A stretch of 64,000 bases of DNA from positions 25,655-89,654 of the forward strand of contig NW_027196482.1 in the NCBI RefSeq assembly GCF_038502225.1. Direction: 5' to 3'. Position numbers and translations under genes: made by a program. Below the pieces are notes generated by a model that worked only from the letters and a program-made list of their open reading frames with translations, was not told the origin of the DNA and did no database searches. The DNA is from Cherax quadricarinatus. Lineage: Eukaryota > Arthropoda > Malacostraca > Decapoda > Parastacidae. Of this stretch, positions 60,119 through 64,000 are shown one piece after another; position 1 is the first letter of the stretch, and the number at the start of each line of letters is the position of its first letter.

Positions 60119-61555
60119 ATGTGCTCGATTTTAAATAATTATTTTCTCTCGGTTTTTACACAGGAAGACACAAATAATATTCCAGTAATTAATTTTTATA
60201 GTGGGCCAGAAGAAGATAAATTATGTAACATCACAGTCACTAGTGAAATGGTTGTGAAGCAGATAGACCGACTGAAGCAAAATAAGTCACCGGGTCCTGA
60301 TGAGGTTTTTTCAAGGGTTCTTAAGGAATGCAAAATGGAAGTCTGTGAACCATTACCTAATATTTTTAATTTATCTCTTCAAACAGGTGTAGTGTCTGAT
60401 ATGTGGAAGATGGCTAATGTAATTCCTATTTTTAAAACAGGGGACAAGTCGTTACCGTCAAATTACCGCCCAATAAGCCTGACCTCAATTGTAGGCAAAT
60501 TACTAGAGTCAATTATAGCTGAGATTATAAGAAGCCATCTCGATAAGCATAGCTTGATTAATGATACTCAGCATGGATTCACAAGAGGCCGGTCTTGTCT
60601 AACTAATTCATTAACTTTCTTCAGTAAAGCTTTTGAGGCTGTTGACCACGATAAAGAATTTGATATTATTTACTTAGATTTTAGTAAGGCATTTGATAGA
60701 GTTCCGCACCAAAGACTGTTGAAGAAAGTAGCAGCTCATGGCATTGGGGGAAGGGTGCTCTCGTGGATTGAATCATGGCTCACAGACAGGAAGCAGAGAG
60801 TGTCCATAAATGGGGTTAAATCCGAGTGGGGATCAGTAACAGGTGGCGTTCCACAGGGATCAGTCTTGGGCCCGTTGTTGTTTATAATATATATCAATGA
60901 TCTTGATGAAGGAATTACTAGTGATATGAGCAAATTCGCCGATGACACGAAGATAGGTAGGATAATTGATTCAAACGTAGATGTTAGGGAACTTCAGGAG
61001 GATTTAGACAAACTCTACTCTTGGTCAGAAAAGTGGCAGATGCAGTTCAATGTAGATAAATGCAAGGTTCTGAAGCTCGGGAGTGTCCATAACCCTAGCA
61101 CTTATAAGTTAAATAATGTAGAACTTAGCCATACAGATTGCGAAAAGGACTTGGGGGTTATGGTAAGCAGCAACCTTAAACCAAGACAGCAATGCCTTAG
61201 CGTGCATAATAAGGCAAATAGATTACTGGGATTTATATCAAGAAGTGTAAGCAACAGAAGTCCAGAGGTCATACTGCAGCTTTATACATCATTAGTAAGG
61301 CCTCAGCTAGATTATGCAGCTCAATTCTGGTCTCCATATTACAGAATGGACATACATTCGTTAGAAAACATTCAGCGTAGGATGACTAAATTAATACATA
61401 GCATTAGAAATCTTCCTTATGAAGAAAGATTGAAGACTCTTAAGTTACATTCACTTGTTAGACGAAGAATGAGGGGAGACCTGATCGAAGTGTATAAGTG
61501 GAAGATAGGTATTAATAAAGGGGATATTAACAAGGTCTTGAGGATATCTCTCTAA
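60119..61555 (+). CDS. CR1-type reverse transcriptase, open frame
   Basis: 478 codons of open RT: SPGPDEVFSRVLKECKME, FKTGDKSLPSNYRPISLTSI, QHGFTRGRSCLTNSLTFFSK, YLDFSKAFDRVPHQRLLKKV (motif A), GGVPQGSVLGPLLFIIYIND (motif B), MSKFADDTKIGRI (motif C, FADD) and LGVMVSSNLKPRQQCL, then RPQLDYAAQFWSPYYRMD. It ends at a TAA (LRISL), after which related sequence (GFKLDKFRFRKDIGKYWFG) continues, so the C-terminus is cut by a nonsense mutation. The upstream endonuclease is broken, so the element is inactive even though the RT palm is intact. Confidence 0.88.
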   Translation: MCSILNNYFLSVFTQEDTNNIPVINFYSGPEEDKLCNITVTSEMVVKQIDRLKQNKSPGPDEVFSRVLKECKMEVCEPLPNIFNLSLQTGVVSDMWKMANVIPIFKTGDKSLPSNYRPISLTSIVGKLLESIIAEIIRSHLDKHSLINDTQHGFTRGRSCLTNSLTFFSKAFEAVDHDKEFDIIYLDFSKAFDRVPHQRLLKKVAAHGIGGRVLSWIESWLTDRKQRVSINGVKSEWGSVTGGVPQGSVLGPLLFIIYINDLDEGITSDMSKFADDTKIGRIIDSNVDVRELQEDLDKLYSWSEKWQMQFNVDKCKVLKLGSVHNPSTYKLNNVELSHTDCEKDLGVMVSSNLKPRQQCLSVHNKANRLLGFISRSVSNRSPEVILQLYTSLVRPQLDYAAQFWSPYYRMDIHSLENIQRRMTKLIHSIRNLPYEERLKTLKLHSLVRRRMRGDLIEVYKWKIGINKGDINKVLRISL

Positions 61556-61892
61556 GAGAGAACCCGCAGTAATGGATTTAAATTAGATAAGTTTAGATTT
61601 AGAAAGGACATAGGAAAGTATTGGTTTGGAAATAGGGTAGTTGATGAGTGGAACAGTCTACCTAGTTGGGTTATTGAGGCTAGGACTTTGGGTAGTTTAA
61701 AATTTAGGTATATAAGTACATGAGTGGGAGGGGTTGGATTTGAGAGGGACTTGCACATCAGAGCTTATTTCTTGGGTAGCATTGAAAATTGGGTTGGTCA
61801 AATGTTTGTTAGTGGGATGAATTGTAAAGGACTTGCCTAGTATGGGCCAACAGGCCTGCTGCAGTGTTCCTCCTTATGTTCTTAAGTTCTTA

Positions 61893-62548
61893 CTGTGTAC
61901 TGGTGCTGTGTACTGGTGCTGTGTGCTAGTGCTGTGTACTGCTGCTGTGTGCTGGTGCTGTGTACTGGTACTATGCACTGGTGCTGTGTACTGGTGCTGT
62001 GTACTGGTGCTGTGTGCTAGTGCTGTGTACTGCTGCTGTGTGCTGGTGCTGTGTACTGGTGCTATGTACTGGTGCTGTGTGCTGGTGCAGTGCACTGGTG
62101 CTGTGTACTGGTGCTGTGTACTGGTGCTGTGTACTGGTGCTGTGTACTGTTGTGTGCTAGTGCTGTGTACTGGTGCTGTGCACTGGTACTGTGCACTGGT
62201 GCTGTGTACTGGTGCTGTGTACTGGTGCTGAGTCTGGGTGCTGTGTCCTGGTGCTGTGTCCTGGTGCTGTGTACTGGTGCTGTGTCCTGGTGCTGTGTCC
62301 TGGTGCTGTCTACTGGTGCTGTGTCCTCTTGCTGTGTCTTGGTGCCGTGTCCTGGTGCTGTGTCCTGGTACCGTGTCCTGGTGCCGTGTCCTGGTGCCAT
62401 GTACTGGTGCCATGTACTGTGCTGTGTACTGGTGCTGTGTCTTGGTGCTGTGCACTGGTGCTGTGTCCTGCTGCTGTGTCCTGGTGTTGTATACTGGTGC
62501 TGTGTACTGGTGCTGTGTCCTTTTGCCGTGTCCTGGTGCTGTGTCCTG
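61893..62548. repeat. 13-bp minisatellite, right part
   Basis: Continuation of the 57905-59245 array after the LINE. It has the same unit and the same progression from GTGTAC to GTGTCC variants, then a short (TCA)n at 62550-62570. Long open frames on both strands are artefacts. Confidence 0.95.
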
Positions 62549-62599
62549 GGTCATCATCATCATCATCACTGAGCTCCTCACTGTCCCCCACAACTTAAA

Positions 62600-63500
62600 T
62601 CTTTCACTCTCCAGACACCGAAATTAATATTGCTGTCAGTGTCCACTTTTAAAAAAAGAAAAATTCTTTAGAAATAGTAGAGAAATTTATAGATAATGAC
62701 ACCAAAGTATAAAATTTGATGGTAAAATTTATGGAATTACACTGGCGCAAAGTTAGCAATCTCAGTGCAATTTATGCCTCGCCAATTTTGCCCAATTTGA
62801 GTACTATTTTAAGTCAGTTCTTTTGTTCAGTTTGATCAGATTCTTAGCTATTTTGCTAGTATGCCTTTCATTGTCTCGACCGAACTCGAGAAACCGCCCA
62901 TTCACCTATCAAAAGTATCCTATAAACTGCACACAATTAGGTAAATTAGCCAGTTTTATGGAAAATTTGCAAAATTGTAATTTTAAAATAGTCAAAATTA
63001 AGCAGCATAGACATTCCAGGCACTAAAACAACACTTTATATGTTTGTTAATTAATAATATTCCCAGATCTCTACTATATTACACTTGTCTCTGCTATATT
63101 ACACTTGTCTCTGCTATATTACACTTGTCTCTGCTATATTACACTTGTCTCTGCTATATTACATTTGCCCTTCATGTTGAATTCATTGTCAGAAAAAATC
63201 AAAGACTTTCCCTGTTTCCTGGATAATAAAATATATCCATGGTTGATTGGTCATGGTTTATGGCATTCCAGTAATTGAACCAGACCTGACCTATTCAAAA
63301 CCCATAAAATAGACCAGGGGTGTAGGGGAACCTTACCCATCCTCAGGACAATCAGCAAAAATCAAATATTTCTGCTGCTTTGAGCCCAGTTTAAAGTTAC
63401 TTCCAGTCTTGAAACCAACCAGAATTATCTCTGTTTTAGTAGTACAGGCAGGTCTCACTTCACAGTGCTTTGTGTTACAGCATTTTGCTAATGCAGCAGT
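62600..63500 (+). mobile_element. diverged piggyBac-type MITE copy
   Basis: The same succession as 22330-23000 in the same orientation: TAGATAATGACACCAAAGTA, TTTGATGGTAAAATTTATGG, CGCAAAGTTAGCAATCTCAG, CGCCAATTTTGCCC and CATTCCAGGCACTAAAA, then TCAAATATTTCTGCTGCTTTG. Many substitutions and indels make it the oldest of the three copies. The termini are not clear. Confidence 0.7.
63068..63165. repeat. 20-bp minisatellite within MITE remnant
   Basis: Five copies of TATATTACACTTGTCTCTGC, tandem. Confidence 0.95.
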
Positions 63501-63609
63501 TTTCAATTTACCCATTCTTCATTTATTCAGACTTTCTACTATTAATATATTCACCACTCATTAATAGGTAAGAACAAAATGTTTTAAGGTAAGTAATGTG
63601 TGTGCTATA

Positions 63610-64000
63610 CAGCAGGGCCCTGCTTTATGGCGTTTCACTTTACGGCGTTCCGCTAATACGGTCATTTCAAATTATGACCAAAACTCGCTATACGGCTCCC
63701 CCCACCTGACTTTCTAATACGGTCACCGCGCCCCACCTTGTTTGTTTACATTCTTCGTGAGCTCAGTAAGCACTAAGTCTCTCCATTTTGTCTGGAAACT
63801 CCAAAATTTCAAATGTTTTTAAAAGTTATTTCATATTTTATATATACTCTGATAATTATACTTATGTATACCTGTACTTAAATAAACTTACATACTGTGC
63901 TGGCATGCAGGTACACATTAAAATCAGTAAGAGTGTCTTATGTCTCCAGACGTCATATTAGTAATGATAATAATAATCATCGAGTCTTATTTAAATGTCG
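63610..64000 (+). mobile_element. pogo/Tigger-like terminus, runs off the window
   Basis: TA then CAGCAGGGCCCTGCTTTATG and further TACGGCG/TAATACGGTC-rich subterminal sequence, like the terminus at 30762. About 63880-63935 is the reverse complement of 32390-32460. The element continues beyond the window, and no transposase is seen here. Confidence 0.6.

Larger units (their letters stand above)
59255..61890 (+). mobile_element. CR1-type LINE copy D inserted in the 13-bp minisatellite
   Basis: 5'-truncated in the endonuclease (starts near ESVWIEFSEGHEKLILGV), then RT and 3' UTR ending CAGGCCTGCTGCAGTGTTCC, TCCTTATGTTCTTAAGTTCTTA. The satellite flanks both sides. It is a better-preserved relative of copy C at 39145. 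Confidence 0.92.

Overview
The window looks like repeat-dense nuclear DNA from a large arthropod genome, most likely a decapod crustacean. This rests on the mix of RTE and CR1-type LINEs with a SINE family sharing the RTE 3' tail, pogo/Tigger and piggyBac DNA transposons with many short derivatives, long minisatellites, and one host gene cut by introns of about 31, 2.7 and 16 kb. The species cannot be read from the sequence. I saw no rRNA, functional tRNA, CRISPR array or bacterial-type operon.

Host gene (+ strand). Four phase-compatible exons (6227-6412, 37511-38354, 41036-41228, 57447-57564) encode the N-domain, a linker, Walker A and Walker B of a CDC48/AFG2-type AAA ATPase, perhaps the SPATA5L1/AFG2B branch. 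The first coding exon was not identified, and the second ATPase domain must lie to the right of the window. The second exon carries an apparent +1 frameshift.

Left part (1-24 kb). A piggyBac-derived MITE abuts a 4-kb, 32-bp minisatellite. Next come SINEs, another MITE, and an RTE LINE split by a Ty3/gypsy-like LTR retrotransposon. That retrotransposon has two apparently identical 829-bp LTRs, and its integrase lies upstream of its reverse transcriptase remnant. A pogo/Tigger transposon with an intact 598-aa transposase follows. It is interrupted by an RTE LINE, which is itself interrupted by a piggyBac MITE.

Middle (24-41 kb). SINEs lie within a 1058-bp tandem duplication. A long composite is bounded by pogo-type terminal repeats (27934-36985) and contains minisatellites, a CR1/L2-like LINE and an RTE copy with a 548-aa open frame. 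Then come the exon with the frameshift and a decayed CR1-type LINE hit by several SINEs.

Right part (41-64 kb). After the Walker A exon, two CR1-type LINEs lie head to tail on the minus strand, one with a 911-aa open frame. A structurally complete piggyBac element (TTAA duplications, intact transposase) follows. Then comes a 3.1-kb, 44-bp minisatellite whose unit is a copy of the 3' splice site and first bases of the Walker B exon. A 13-bp minisatellite, open in all six frames and split by another LINE, and further MITE remnants close the window.

Most interesting signal: about 72 tandem copies of a splice acceptor immediately upstream of an essential ATPase exon. If the gene is transcribed, each would be a decoy acceptor leading to a stop codon after five codons.
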